A DNA stretch of 36,869 nt from contig JAAZFS010000176.1 in the NCBI GenBank assembly GCA_012511615.1, positions 1 through 36,869 on the forward strand, in the 5' to 3' direction. This DNA is from Elusimicrobiota bacterium. GTDB lineage: Bacteria > CG03 > SLGR01. Below the pieces are notes generated by a model, which searched no databases, was not told the origin of the DNA, and was given only the letters and a program-made list of their open reading frames with translations. Below, one piece after another: positions 15,888 through 25,745 of the stretch (its first letter is position 1; each line of letters begins with the position of its first letter). Both the position numbers and the translations under genes were made by a program.

Positions 15888-16685
15888 ATGAAAAGAATAA
15901 CTGTAAAAACACTTCAAAATATGAAAGATTCAGGAGAGAAAATTGCGGCTCTCACCTGTTATTCCTATCAGCCGGCCAAAATAATGGACCAGGCTGGAAT
16001 AGACTTGATTTTAGTAGGAGATTCGCTCGGGATGGCTGAGCTTGGTTATGAAACTACTCTACCAGTAAGTCTGGAAGATATTATTCATCACACTAAGGCA
16101 GTTAAGAGGGCCCGTCCAAGAGCTTTTATCGTTTCAGATATGCCTTTTATGTCCTACAATGTGACGCCTGCAGCAACACTGGAGGCGGCCGGAAGAATGA
16201 TTAAAGAAGGCGGAGCCGATGCCGTTAAACTTGAAGGTGGAAAAATTTCCGCAGATTCTGCCAAACTCTTGGTAGATAATGGTATAGCCGTTATGGGTCA
16301 TATTGGCCTAACTCCTCAATCTGTAAATAAATTTGGTGGCTACAGAGTTCAGGGTAGATCTGAAGAAGCGGCAGCAGAGCTTGCAGCTGCAGCGAAGATA
16401 CTTGAGGCTTCTGGAGTTTTCTCCATAGTTCTTGAGGGGATACCCGCAAAGCTTGCAGAGGAAATCACTGGAAAACTTCTGATTCCAACTATTGGAATTG
16501 GTGCCGGCGCTGGATGCGACGGGCAGGTTCTTGTGGTTAATGACATGCTGGGAATGGATCCAGAATTCTCACCAAAATTCCTGCGTAGATATGAAAACCT
16601 GTATGAGAGAATGTTGGAGGCTTTCAAAGAGTTCTCCAAGGATGTAAAAAACTCTACTTATCCTTCGGCAGAAGAAGAGTACTGA
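15888..16685 (+). CDS. panB: 3-methyl-2-oxobutanoate hydroxymethyltransferase (ketopantoate hydroxymethyltransferase)
   Basis: Adds a hydroxymethyl group from 5,10-methylene-tetrahydrofolate to 2-oxoisovalerate to make ketopantoate for pantothenate and CoA. It is a TIM-barrel enzyme with the metal-binding VGDSLGM near 43-49, the DMPFMSY segment near 85-91, VKLEGG near 112, GHIGLTPQ near 137 and IPTIGIGAGAGCDGQVLV near 200-217. Length (265) is normal. The ATG has no clear Shine-Dalgarno sequence and a predicted leader of about 20 bases. It overlaps panC by one base. Confidence 0.95.
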   Translation: MKRITVKTLQNMKDSGEKIAALTCYSYQPAKIMDQAGIDLILVGDSLGMAELGYETTLPVSLEDIIHHTKAVKRARPRAFIVSDMPFMSYNVTPAATLEAAGRMIKEGGADAVKLEGGKISADSAKLLVDNGIAVMGHIGLTPQSVNKFGGYRVQGRSEEAAAELAAAAKILEASGVFSIVLEGIPAKLAEEITGKLLIPTIGIGAGAGCDGQVLVVNDMLGMDPEFSPKFLRRYENLYERMLEAFKEFSKDVKNSTYPSAEEEY

Positions 16686-17536
16686 TGCAAGTCTTGAAGA
16701 CTGTCAAGGAGGCCCGCCTTTTTCGCGAGTCTCTCAAAGAAGCACCGGGTTTTGTCCCTACTATGGGAGCCCTGCATTTTGCTCATGCAAGCCTGATGCG
16801 TTATGCCAAGGAAACTTCGCCCTACATCGTATCTATTTTTGTAAACCCCACGCAGTTTGGCCCGGGAGGTGATTATTCATCCTACCCGAGAACTTTAGAA
16901 GAGGATTTAGAAATCTGTCGAAGAGAGGGTGCACTGGCAGTATTTGCACCTCCAGTTGAAGAAATTTATCCTGAAGGGTTTTCTACGCAGGTTGTTCCGT
17001 CTGCTCTTACTGACACCATGTGCGGTCTTTCCCGGCCTGGTCATTTTAGCGGAGTTACCACTGTTTTAACTAAACTTTTTAATATTCTTCGGCCTTCAAA
17101 AGTATTTTTTGGAGAGAAGGATTACCAGCAGTGCAGGGTGGTAATGAAAATGATAGAGGATTTAAATCTTGAACAGGAAATGGTTATTTGTCCCACAGTC
17201 CGAGAAAAGGACGGTCTGGCAGTCTCTTCAAGAAACAGCTATTTGTCACAAGAAGAGCGGAGTCAGGCACCTGCGCTTTACGCTGCTCTAAAAAAAGCGG
17301 CCTCAATGATAGAGGCGGGTGAAGAAGATGTTCAGAAATTAGTTTCTGAAATTAAAAAAATAATAAATTTGGATATGCCGCTTGGGAAAATGGACTATGT
17401 CGGTATATATTCGCCGGATACCCTTCTTCCTTTAACCGAAATAAATGGAGAAGTGCTTCTGGCTGCGGCGGTCCATCTGGGCCAAGCTCGGCTGATTGAT
17501 AATATTGTAATAAGGAAAGAGCAAATAAAATTATGA
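16685..17536 (+). CDS. panC: Pantothenate synthetase
   Basis: ATP-dependent condensation of pantoate and beta-alanine to pantothenate. Class I tRNA-synthetase-like fold: FVPTMGALHFAHASL at 23-37, FVNPTQFGPGGDYSSYPR from 52, GEKDYQQCRVV near 147 and the KMSKS-like SSRNSYLS near 181. The first ATP motif reads HFAH (H31, H34) where the family almost always has HxGH, so the glycine is replaced by alanine. The 283-residue length is normal. It is translationally coupled to panB and nadA by one- to four-base overlaps. panD and panE are not in the window. Confidence 0.95.
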   Translation: MQVLKTVKEARLFRESLKEAPGFVPTMGALHFAHASLMRYAKETSPYIVSIFVNPTQFGPGGDYSSYPRTLEEDLEICRREGALAVFAPPVEEIYPEGFSTQVVPSALTDTMCGLSRPGHFSGVTTVLTKLFNILRPSKVFFGEKDYQQCRVVMKMIEDLNLEQEMVICPTVREKDGLAVSSRNSYLSQEERSQAPALYAALKKAASMIEAGEEDVQKLVSEIKKIINLDMPLGKMDYVGIYSPDTLLPLTEINGEVLLAAAVHLGQARLIDNIVIRKEQIKL

Positions 17537-18438
17537 AAAATTCAATGACTGATGAAATAATCGCCTTAAAAAACAAGCATAAGGCAATTATTCTTGCACA
17601 TAACTATCAGGTTCCCGAAGTACAGGATTTGGGAGATTTTTGTGGAGATTCGCTTGAGCTTGCCATCAAGGCCGCAGAGACAAGTGCAGAAGTGATAGTG
17701 TTTTGCGGGGTAGACTTTATGGCAGAGACTGCAAAATTACTTTCTCCTGATAAGAAAGTACTTCTTCCAGTTAGGGGGGCGACTTGCCCTATGAGCGAGA
17801 TGATAACTCCGCCGGAACTTCTTGATTTTAAAAAGGACTATCCTGGAGCTGCAGTGGTTTCATACGCAAACACTACCGCCGACGTAAAGGCTGAGAGTGA
17901 TATCTGTTGTACTTCGGCTAATGCTGTCCGGATAGTAAATTCCCTTAGTGAAGAAGAAATTATATTCACGCCAGACAGGAATTTGGCCCGTCATGTGGCT
18001 CTACAAACTTCTAAAAAAATCATTCCTTGGAATGGTTTCTGCCCCATACATGAAGCTATCACCGCTTCAGATCTTAAAGAAGCGAAAAAAAGATATCCTG
18101 GGGCTCTTGTAATGGTTCATCCCGAGTGTCGTCCTGAAGTACAGGATTTGGGTGATTTTGTAGTTTCAACAGGCCAGATGTTTGGTGTTGTTGAAAAATC
18201 TGATTCTAAGGGTTTTATTGTAGGGACTGAGAGCGGTATTATTTATTCCCTTTCAAAAAGATTTCCAACAAAAGAGTTTTTTCCCATAAAGGAATCTGTG
18301 GTTTGTCCCAATATGAAGAAAGTAAGACCTGAGAATGTTTTGGACTCCCTCCGGACTCTTTCTCCGGAAATAAATATCCCAGAAGAGGTTTCCCGCAAAG
18401 CTTCCCGAGCGCTCAGGCGTATGCTTGAGGTCGGATGA
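17533..18438 (+). CDS. nadA: Quinolinate synthase A
   Basis: Condenses iminoaspartate and dihydroxyacetone phosphate to quinolinate in de novo NAD synthesis, using an oxygen-sensitive 4Fe-4S cluster. The three cluster cysteines are C85 (ATCPM), C170 (GFCPIH) and C258 (VVCPNM). LAHNYQ near 21-26, VHPECRPEVQ near 195 and GTESGIIYSL near 231 are family motifs. Length (301) is typical of the short NadA class. It overlaps panC and nadB by 4 bases each. Standing next to nadB, which makes its unstable substrate, is the expected arrangement. Confidence 0.96.
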   Translation: MKNSMTDEIIALKNKHKAIILAHNYQVPEVQDLGDFCGDSLELAIKAAETSAEVIVFCGVDFMAETAKLLSPDKKVLLPVRGATCPMSEMITPPELLDFKKDYPGAAVVSYANTTADVKAESDICCTSANAVRIVNSLSEEEIIFTPDRNLARHVALQTSKKIIPWNGFCPIHEAITASDLKEAKKRYPGALVMVHPECRPEVQDLGDFVVSTGQMFGVVEKSDSKGFIVGTESGIIYSLSKRFPTKEFFPIKESVVCPNMKKVRPENVLDSLRTLSPEINIPEEVSRKASRALRRMLEVG

Positions 18439-19997
18439 AAGAACCAGCACCAGTAAAAAGTGATTTGCTTATAATAGGGACCGGCATAGCCGGATTGGCC
18501 CTATCTCTTTATCTAGATTCTGATTTAAAGGTAAATATTATCACCAAATCTTCTGCGGAAGAATCTTCAAGTTTTCAGGCCCAAGGAGGAATAGCCTGCG
18601 TAACGGATGTGGAAGATTCCTTTGAGGAACATATCCAAGATACGCTTGATGCGGGCGACGGACTCTGTAATTTAAAATCGGTGGAGACTGTTATCAAGGC
18701 GGCACCTCAGGCCATAGAAGATATAGAAAAATGGGGAGTGGAATTTACCGGAGGGAATCTGAACCCTGAATTAGGTCGCGAGGGGGGTCATTCCAGAAGG
18801 AGAATTCTATATCGGGAGGACCGAACGGGTGCAGAACTTGAAACCAAACTTTTAGACAAGGTTCGCTCTAAACAAAAAATTTACGAAAACCATACCGCGG
18901 TAAATCTTATAATGAAAAAAGGGCGCTGCATAGGTGCCTATGTCTTGGATAATACAAGTCATGAAATAAAGAGTTTCTATGCCAAGGCTGTTATCCTGGC
19001 TACTGGAGGATGCGGTAAAGCATATCTATATACGACAAATCCACATGTTGCTACTGGAGATGGAGTCGCCATGGCCTATCGGGCAGGAGCAAGTATTGCC
19101 AATATGGAGTTTATACAGTTTCATCCGACTTCTCTTTTTTCTTCACAGGAAGAATCCTTTTTGATTACCGAAGCCATGAGAGGAGAGGGGGCTCTTCTAA
19201 AAAATTCCAAGGGAGAAGTTTTTATGAAAAGATATGATCCCAGAGAAAATCTTGCCCCAAGAGATATCGTGGCCCGAGCAATAGATAGCGAAATGAAGAG
19301 GGAGGGCGTAAAGCATCTTTACCTAGATATTCATTCGGTTCGAGAGCCAGATTTTATTAGAAAAAGATTTCCTTCAATTTATAAAAAACTAAAAGGTCTG
19401 GGGATAGATATCACCCAGGAAGATATCCCGGTAGTTCCTTCGGCTCATTATTGTTGTGGGGGCGTGGATACGGATAGTAACGGCCTTACAGATATAGAGG
19501 GGCTCTTTGCCGTGGGGGAGACGGCCCATACCGGACTTCACGGAGCCAATCGATTAGCTTCAAACTCACTTTTGGAGGCCCTGGTTTATGCCCGTCGTGC
19601 AGCAGAAAAAATACCGGCCTATATATCCAATCTTAAAGAGGCTACCCCCCAGCCTTGGACCTATACGGGGAACCGTCTGCCTGAGGAGAAAATTTTTATA
19701 GAACATAACTGGGAATCGGTCCGTAGAATAATGTGGAACTATGTAGGGATAGTTAGATCCAACTATCGATTGAAAGAGGCGGAAAAGCGCTTGGAATTGA
19801 TAGCAAATGATGTGAATTATCATTATTGGAATTATCTAATTACGCCAGGACTGGTGGAATTAAGAAATCTGGTGGACGTGGCCCGGATAATAGTAAAAAG
19901 CGCCTCTATGAGAAAAGAGAGTCGGGGGCTTAACTATAATGTGGATCATCCGGAAAAAAGAGAAGAGTGCCGTAAAAACACCTACATCAGAAAATGA
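18435..19997 (+). CDS. nadB: L-aspartate oxidase
   Basis: Flavoenzyme that oxidises L-aspartate to iminoaspartate for NadA, using oxygen or fumarate as acceptor. FAD-binding GTGIAG at 15-20 and SSSFQAQGGIA near 46-56 are clear. The active-site loop REGGHSRRRILYRED near 117 has Tyr where many NadBs have His. PRDIVARAI near 276 and HYCCGGVDTD / TGLHGANRLASNSLLE near 337-375 are conserved. The C-terminal helical domain is present, so at 520 residues it is complete. It overlaps uvrA by 4 bases. Fumarate reductase/succinate dehydrogenase flavoproteins are relatives, but nadA next door settles the call. Confidence 0.95.
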   Translation: MKEPAPVKSDLLIIGTGIAGLALSLYLDSDLKVNIITKSSAEESSSFQAQGGIACVTDVEDSFEEHIQDTLDAGDGLCNLKSVETVIKAAPQAIEDIEKWGVEFTGGNLNPELGREGGHSRRRILYREDRTGAELETKLLDKVRSKQKIYENHTAVNLIMKKGRCIGAYVLDNTSHEIKSFYAKAVILATGGCGKAYLYTTNPHVATGDGVAMAYRAGASIANMEFIQFHPTSLFSSQEESFLITEAMRGEGALLKNSKGEVFMKRYDPRENLAPRDIVARAIDSEMKREGVKHLYLDIHSVREPDFIRKRFPSIYKKLKGLGIDITQEDIPVVPSAHYCCGGVDTDSNGLTDIEGLFAVGETAHTGLHGANRLASNSLLEALVYARRAAEKIPAYISNLKEATPQPWTYTGNRLPEEKIFIEHNWESVRRIMWNYVGIVRSNYRLKEAEKRLELIANDVNYHYWNYLITPGLVELRNLVDVARIIVKSASMRKESRGLNYNVDHPEKREECRKNTYIRK

Positions 19998-22873
19998 GAA
20001 AATTTATTGAGGTCCGGGGGGCCGCTGAGCACAATCTAAAAGATATCAATCTGGATATTCCCCTAAATAAATTTATCGTAGTATCCGGAGTCTCTGGTTC
20101 TGGAAAATCCTCCCTTGCCTTTGATACTCTCTATGCGGAAGGCCAGAGAAGATATATGGAGTCCTTGTCTTCTTATGCTAGGCAGTTTTTAGGTCAGATG
20201 AAGAAACCTGCCGTAGAATCTATTACTGGTATACCGCCAGCAGTAGCCATAAAGCAGAAAGGGCCCGGCTACAACCCCCGTTCTACCGTAGGTACTCTAA
20301 CAGAAATAAATGATTTTCTACGTCTCCTATATGCCCGAGTGGGAATTCCCCACTGCCCCAAGTGTGGCCGTCAGATAAAATCCAGCTCCACTGGTGAAAT
20401 AATTAATTCTCTACTGAAAAACTTTAAGGGAATGAGTGTTTCTATCAATGCACCCCTGGTGAAAGAAAGAAAAGGAGCCTATCGCGAATTATTAGAGCGC
20501 TTAAGAGGAGAGGGTTTTATCAGTGTTATGATTGATGGAAAACTTTACTCTCTTGAAGAGGAAATCCAACTGGATGCTAAAAAAAGTCACACAATCAGTG
20601 TCGCAGTAGACAAATTAAAGGTTGAAGATAACCCAGATGATTTAGAGAGACTGACAGATTCTGTAGAAATAGGCCTCAAGCGCTCCGGCGGTGTTATAGA
20701 AATTCTTCCTGAAAAGGGTGAAACGGTGGTATATTCTACCCATTATTCATGTCCTAATTGTGATATCAGTCTAGGAGAGCTAGAACCCAGAAGTTTTTCT
20801 TTCAATTCACCTTTTGGTGCCTGCCCACTATGCTCGGGTCTTGGGATAAGTCTTGATATAGACGAAGATCTTGTGATTCCAGATTCTTCGTTAACCATAA
20901 ATGAAGGTGCAATAGAGCCTTGGAGTTATCCTATTACCAATCTTCAGGAACGCTGGAAAAACTCTGCAAGAAAATACCGGATGCAGCATATAATTACACT
21001 CGCGGAGGAGGTGGGTTTTGATTTGGATACACCCTTTAAAAAACTTCCTTTAAAGGCTCGCAAAATGCTTGTTTACGGTAGTGAAAAAGAATATGACTTC
21101 ACACTTAAAAAGGCAGGAAGGGTTTATAAAAAGCGGGCCTATTTTGAGGGAGTTATTCCCGAACTAAAACGAAGGCACCTGCAGACAGACTCTGATTTTG
21201 TAAGAGAAAAAATCCAGTCTGACTATATGAGGGAAAAACCCTGCTCCGCCTGTGGTGGACGACGGTTGAAGCCTGAGACGCTGGCAGTAACTTTGGGCAA
21301 GAAAAACATAGCAGAACTTTCTGAAATGTCAGCTGGTCCCTTAAAGGAATTTCTTAAAAACTTGAAGTTCACTGAGTTTGAGCAGGAAGTTTCCAAGAGG
21401 ATAATGAGGGAGTTAGATGAGCGCTTAGGGTTTTTAATAGATGTTGGGGTAGATTACATATCCTTAGATAGAAGTGCTGTCACTCTTTCCTCTGGAGAGT
21501 CCGAAAGAATTCGTCTGGCAACCCAAATTGGCTCTTCACTGGTGGGGGTGGCCTATATTTTAGATGAGCCCACAGTTGGTCTTCATGCACGGGATACAGA
21601 GCGTCTTTTAAAATCCCTCCGCTCCCTTCAGAAACTGGGAAACACCTTGATAGCAGTTGAGCACGATCCAGCTACTATAGATGAGGCAGATTTTGTAATA
21701 GACTTGGGTCCCGGAGCCGGTAGCCAAGGCGGCGAAATTGTCTATATCGGCCCCTCTAATAAATTTTCAGCTTGCAAAAAATCCTTAACTGCGGGTTATC
21801 ATTCAGGTAGGCTTAAGGTCCCCTATCCTAAAAAATTTAGGCAAGCTTCAAAGAAAAAAATTAAGCTTACTGGTTGCTCGCAGTTTAATCTTAAAAACAT
21901 TAGTGTGGAATTTCCTCTGGGACTTATAAGTTGCGTCACGGGAGTATCTGGCTCCGGAAAGAGTACGCTTGTTGAAGATATACTCTTTAAAGCTCTTTGG
22001 AAAAAACTCAATCCTCGCTCGGAAGTATATCCAGGGAAATTCAAAAAAATAAGTGGTTATGAAGATATTGGACGGGTAATCAACATTGATCAGACCCCCA
22101 TTGGTAGGACCCCTCGTTCTAACCCTGCTACCTACACTGGGGTGTTTACCCCTTTAAGGGATCTTTTTGCATCACTTCCTTTGAGTAGGGCCAGAGGTTA
22201 TAGTGCTGGTCGATTTTCATTTAATGTGAAAGAGGGGACCTGTCAGAGATGTTCGGGTCAGGGCCTGGTAAAACTTGAGATGCATTTTTTACCAGATATT
22301 TATGTTACCTGTGATGTTTGTAATGGTAAAAAATATACAGAAGCGACCCTGGATATAAAGTACCGCGGTAAGAGCATTTATGATGTTTTGGAAATGACAG
22401 TAGATGAGGCGGCAGAGTTTTTTAGTAAAATACCAAAAATAATTCGCCCTCTAAATACTATGAAGAGCGTAGGCCTAGGATACTTGAAACTTGGTCAGCC
22501 CTCCACTACTCTTTCGGGTGGCGAGGCCCAGAGAATAAAGCTTGCCCGGGAACTTGCTAAATTAAACCAAGGAAATACTCTTTATATTTTAGATGAGCCA
22601 ACTACCGGCCTTCATTCCCACGATATAGTTTATCTATTGAAGGTTCTGCATCAGCTTGCCGATAAGGGAAATACAATAGTTGTGATTGAACATAATCTTG
22701 ATGTAATTAAGAATGCAGACTGGATAGTAGATTTGGGTCCAGAAGGCGGCCCTGAAGGTGGCAATCTTCTTGTTTGCGGGAAGCCCTCAAACTTGATAAA
22801 ATCTCAAGTTGGCTATACTGGAAAATTTCTAAAAGAATATCTTGAAAATGAGAAAAAAATCACTACTAATTAA
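19994..22873 (+). CDS. uvrA: Excinuclease ABC subunit A
   Basis: Damage-recognition ATPase of nucleotide excision repair. Two ABC modules are present: Walker A GVSGSGKSS at 32-40 and a second GVSGSGKST near 650. Zinc sites are CPNC...CPLC near 252-280 and CQRC...CDVC near 745-775. The second module has the standard signature LSGGEAQRIKLA. The first reads LSSGESERIRLA, a departure from LSGGE. Both have ILDEPTxGLH Walker B segments. The 959-residue length is complete. It is embedded in a metabolic operon, overlapping nadB by 4 bases and the next gene by 26, with no SOS box visible nearby. Confidence 0.96.
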   Translation: MRKFIEVRGAAEHNLKDINLDIPLNKFIVVSGVSGSGKSSLAFDTLYAEGQRRYMESLSSYARQFLGQMKKPAVESITGIPPAVAIKQKGPGYNPRSTVGTLTEINDFLRLLYARVGIPHCPKCGRQIKSSSTGEIINSLLKNFKGMSVSINAPLVKERKGAYRELLERLRGEGFISVMIDGKLYSLEEEIQLDAKKSHTISVAVDKLKVEDNPDDLERLTDSVEIGLKRSGGVIEILPEKGETVVYSTHYSCPNCDISLGELEPRSFSFNSPFGACPLCSGLGISLDIDEDLVIPDSSLTINEGAIEPWSYPITNLQERWKNSARKYRMQHIITLAEEVGFDLDTPFKKLPLKARKMLVYGSEKEYDFTLKKAGRVYKKRAYFEGVIPELKRRHLQTDSDFVREKIQSDYMREKPCSACGGRRLKPETLAVTLGKKNIAELSEMSAGPLKEFLKNLKFTEFEQEVSKRIMRELDERLGFLIDVGVDYISLDRSAVTLSSGESERIRLATQIGSSLVGVAYILDEPTVGLHARDTERLLKSLRSLQKLGNTLIAVEHDPATIDEADFVIDLGPGAGSQGGEIVYIGPSNKFSACKKSLTAGYHSGRLKVPYPKKFRQASKKKIKLTGCSQFNLKNISVEFPLGLISCVTGVSGSGKSTLVEDILFKALWKKLNPRSEVYPGKFKKISGYEDIGRVINIDQTPIGRTPRSNPATYTGVFTPLRDLFASLPLSRARGYSAGRFSFNVKEGTCQRCSGQGLVKLEMHFLPDIYVTCDVCNGKKYTEATLDIKYRGKSIYDVLEMTVDEAAEFFSKIPKIIRPLNTMKSVGLGYLKLGQPSTTLSGGEAQRIKLARELAKLNQGNTLYILDEPTTGLHSHDIVYLLKVLHQLADKGNTIVVIEHNLDVIKNADWIVDLGPEGGPEGGNLLVCGKPSNLIKSQVGYTGKFLKEYLENEKKITTN

Positions 22874-25745
22874 AGGCTTACGGCAGGCCCTGCTTGCTAC
22901 CCTATTTTTCAGCATTTTTTCCCCGCTTATTTTTGCTGGGGATGGAGGTGCCACGGAGCTGTACCAGTTTCCCCTTAGCCTCTTTAGGGATAGAACCTAT
23001 CCTCTTGCCGTAAATCCTCTGAACGACTATATAGAGAGATATCCAGAAGGGGTGGATATATTAAGAGTAAGATTTCTTAAAGGTAAAGCTCTCATTGAAT
23101 GTTCTGCCTACCAGAAAGCATACGAAGAACTCCAGTCTATCGCCGCCGATTATCCAAATAGCCCAGAAGCAGAGGAGTCTATTTTACTATCTGCCGATGC
23201 TCTCTTTTATTCAGCAAAATACCCTGAGGCCGTGGGGGCTTATAATGATTTTATTGACTCCTTTCCTGAAACAGACTACCGAGATGAGGCCCTGTTTTTT
23301 CTGGGGGAAAGTTATTTTTATATGGAGGATTATAACCAGGCTTCCGCCGCCTACAGTCGACTTTCAGAGGAATATCCTGATAGTTATTACAATTCTTATG
23401 CCCTTCTTGCCTGCGGGCTTTCGCTTTACAGAGAGGGGATTTATGATAGGGCTATTGAGGTTTTCGCTAAACTTTCTTCCTTAAAAAATCTTCCTGAAGA
23501 AGTTGAGTCTGATGCTCTTTATTATTCTGCTCTTACTCTTATTGGAGCCGGAAGAATGGCTGAGGCTCGGGAAAGGCTTGAAGTTCTACTGTCTGACTCT
23601 AAGGGCCGGCATTATTATCCCGCTTTAATAGCAAAAGCTGGAAGTTTTACTGGAGAGGAATTATACGAAAAGGCTCGTGAGGTGCTTAAATCAATTATTT
23701 CTGATTCTTCGGCTCCAGAAAATATGATTGCAGATGCCTCTTATCAGATAGGTGAAACTTATTATAGTGAAAAAAGATATGCTCTGGCTCTTCGGGCTTG
23801 GGAGGGATTTATAAGTGATTATCCAGATTCTAAGCTTATTGAAGATGCTAAGTTTTCTTCTGCTTGGTCCCTTCTTGAGCTAGAGGAGTACCTGCAATCT
23901 GCCAGGCGGTTCAGTGCCTTTATTCAGGAGTATCCGCATTCTGAGCTTGCAGCTGCGGCTCAGTTTCTTCTTTCCCATGCTTATTATTATTCCGGCGAAT
24001 ATGAAAGATCTGCCTCCGAGTATGAGAGGGTTCGTATATTCTATCCAAAGAGCGAATATGCCCCCAGGTCTCTATATTGGGAGGGACTTTCCTATTTTAG
24101 AAATGGGAATTATGAAAAAACAATTGAGCAAATGAAGAAATTCACTCAAGCCTACACCGGCCACATTCTGGAACCCAGAGTGCTCTATCATGAGGCAAGA
24201 AGCTGGTTTGAGCTTACTGATTATGCTACTGCCCGGAATTCTTATCGGGAGCTAGCCAGAAAATTTCCCAACACCACCGAGGCGGCCCAGGCCCTTTTGG
24301 GGGTTGCCGATACTTATTACGAAGAAGCAGATTATTCTCGCTCCTTTGAAGAGTACCGCCGAGCCGCGGAGACTTCTGGTGATAGGGAAGTTGTCCAACG
24401 TGCTCGCCTAGGTCAGGGTAATAGCCTGATTCGTCAGCGCAAATATAAGGAAGCCGTGGAAATATACTCAAAACTTGAGCCAACTGCAGAAGTAAATTTT
24501 CAGATAGGATATGCTTATTACCGGGCAACAGATCACAAGAATGCCCGAAGGATAATGCGGGCACTTCAGCTGGAATATCCAGATTCCGAGCTTGTAGAAG
24601 AAGCTCTTTTTTACGAGGCCTGGAGCAGTTTTCGTTTAGGTGATTTCAACGATGCTCGCGAGAAATTCCAAATCTATTTTGAGCATTATCCCTTAAGTCC
24701 CAATGCCCCAGATGCTCTTCTTAGGATTGGAGATGCTCACTATAATCAGGCTCGCTATGAGGAAGCAGTATCAAGTTATAGAAATGTAATAAGAGATTAT
24801 CCTCAGACATCTGCCGCAGAATATGCCCTTTATAATATTGGATGGACCCATCAGACAGCTGGCGATGAGGATTTAGCCTTGGAAACCTATACGGAGCTTC
24901 TTGAGCGATATCCAGAATCAGCCTTGAGGGAAGAAGTTTATTATCGTATCGGTGGATTTTATTTTCAGCGCCAAGATTACGACAGGGCTGCAGAAGCCTA
25001 TGAGGCACTTTACGATGCCTCGAAAAAAGAATCTTCTTTAAAAGATGCTCTTTACTGGAGAGCCTGGAGCTTACTTAAGGGAGATAAACCTTCTGAGGCT
25101 CTGAAAGTTTTTATGAAAATTACAGAGGACTATCCAGACTACGAGCTTATAGATGAGGTTTATTTTAGAATGGCTGGAATCTATCTTGATATGAGAAGAA
25201 GCGCTGACGCACTTAAGTACTATAAAAAAGTCATCAGTGACCATCCTGCCTCTGCTTTTGCTTCGGATTCGCTTTACCGTATGAGTCGCGCCCATATCGA
25301 ATCTGGAGAAGAAGATGAAGCTTCCAAAATACTGGAGATGATAAAAGAGGATCATCCAGAATCTGAGGCGGCCGCGAATGTTCTTTTTGATGAAGCAGTT
25401 ATTCTTCAGCGTGAAGGCGAGCATAGTGCTGCACTTGAACTTTTTGAGAGGGTGGCATCAATATCTGCTTCTTCTGTCGCTGCCGAAGCCAGAAAAAGAA
25501 TCGGAGATATTTATTTCTCCGCCAAGGATTATTCTCGGGCGGCGACTGAATATCTGAAACTACCTTTAAATTACTCCCGTTTTACGGATCTGGCGGCGGA
25601 GGCTCGTTATATGGCTGCCAGAAGCATGCATCTTGCAGGCGATATGGAGAGTGCCACTATAAACTATAAGCGGGTAATTTCAGATTATCCGGACAGCCTC
25701 TGGGAGAAGAGGGCCCAGAGCATGCTTTTAGAAATTCAAGAGTAA
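22848..25745 (+). CDS. Large exported tetratricopeptide-repeat protein
   Basis: About 965 residues. The start is ATG at 22848 (MRKKSLLIKG), overlapping uvrA by 26 bases; a TTG two codons upstream is less likely. A basic N-terminus and hydrophobic stretch (LLATLFFSIFSPLIFAG) form a signal peptide, so the rest is periplasmic. From about residue 40 to the end it is made of some 25 repeats spaced about 35-40 residues, many ending in YPxSxxxxxAL, as in the YbgF/CpoB and BamD type of TPR. No enzymatic domain is visible. It stops one base before the beta-barrel gene, which is followed by TolQ/TolR/TonB-type genes. A scaffold role for an envelope complex, like a very long CpoB, is inferred. Confidence 0.85.
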   Translation: MRKKSLLIKGLRQALLATLFFSIFSPLIFAGDGGATELYQFPLSLFRDRTYPLAVNPLNDYIERYPEGVDILRVRFLKGKALIECSAYQKAYEELQSIAADYPNSPEAEESILLSADALFYSAKYPEAVGAYNDFIDSFPETDYRDEALFFLGESYFYMEDYNQASAAYSRLSEEYPDSYYNSYALLACGLSLYREGIYDRAIEVFAKLSSLKNLPEEVESDALYYSALTLIGAGRMAEARERLEVLLSDSKGRHYYPALIAKAGSFTGEELYEKAREVLKSIISDSSAPENMIADASYQIGETYYSEKRYALALRAWEGFISDYPDSKLIEDAKFSSAWSLLELEEYLQSARRFSAFIQEYPHSELAAAAQFLLSHAYYYSGEYERSASEYERVRIFYPKSEYAPRSLYWEGLSYFRNGNYEKTIEQMKKFTQAYTGHILEPRVLYHEARSWFELTDYATARNSYRELARKFPNTTEAAQALLGVADTYYEEADYSRSFEEYRRAAETSGDREVVQRARLGQGNSLIRQRKYKEAVEIYSKLEPTAEVNFQIGYAYYRATDHKNARRIMRALQLEYPDSELVEEALFYEAWSSFRLGDFNDAREKFQIYFEHYPLSPNAPDALLRIGDAHYNQARYEEAVSSYRNVIRDYPQTSAAEYALYNIGWTHQTAGDEDLALETYTELLERYPESALREEVYYRIGGFYFQRQDYDRAAEAYEALYDASKKESSLKDALYWRAWSLLKGDKPSEALKVFMKITEDYPDYELIDEVYFRMAGIYLDMRRSADALKYYKKVISDHPASAFASDSLYRMSRAHIESGEEDEASKILEMIKEDHPESEAAANVLFDEAVILQREGEHSAALELFERVASISASSVAAEARKRIGDIYFSAKDYSRAATEYLKLPLNYSRFTDLAAEARYMAARSMHLAGDMESATINYKRVISDYPDSLWEKRAQSMLLEIQE

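Noticed and set aside
23095..23484. Overlapping open frame inside the TPR gene, and similar long frames inside uvrA, the barrel, trxB and glmS
   Set aside because: They lie in alternate frames of well-supported genes, lack ribosome sites and show no recognisable domains.
22960..25740. Repetitive pattern in the TPR gene as a DNA tandem repeat
   Set aside because: The periodicity is at protein level (TPR motifs); the nucleotide sequence of the units differs too much to be a recent DNA repeat.
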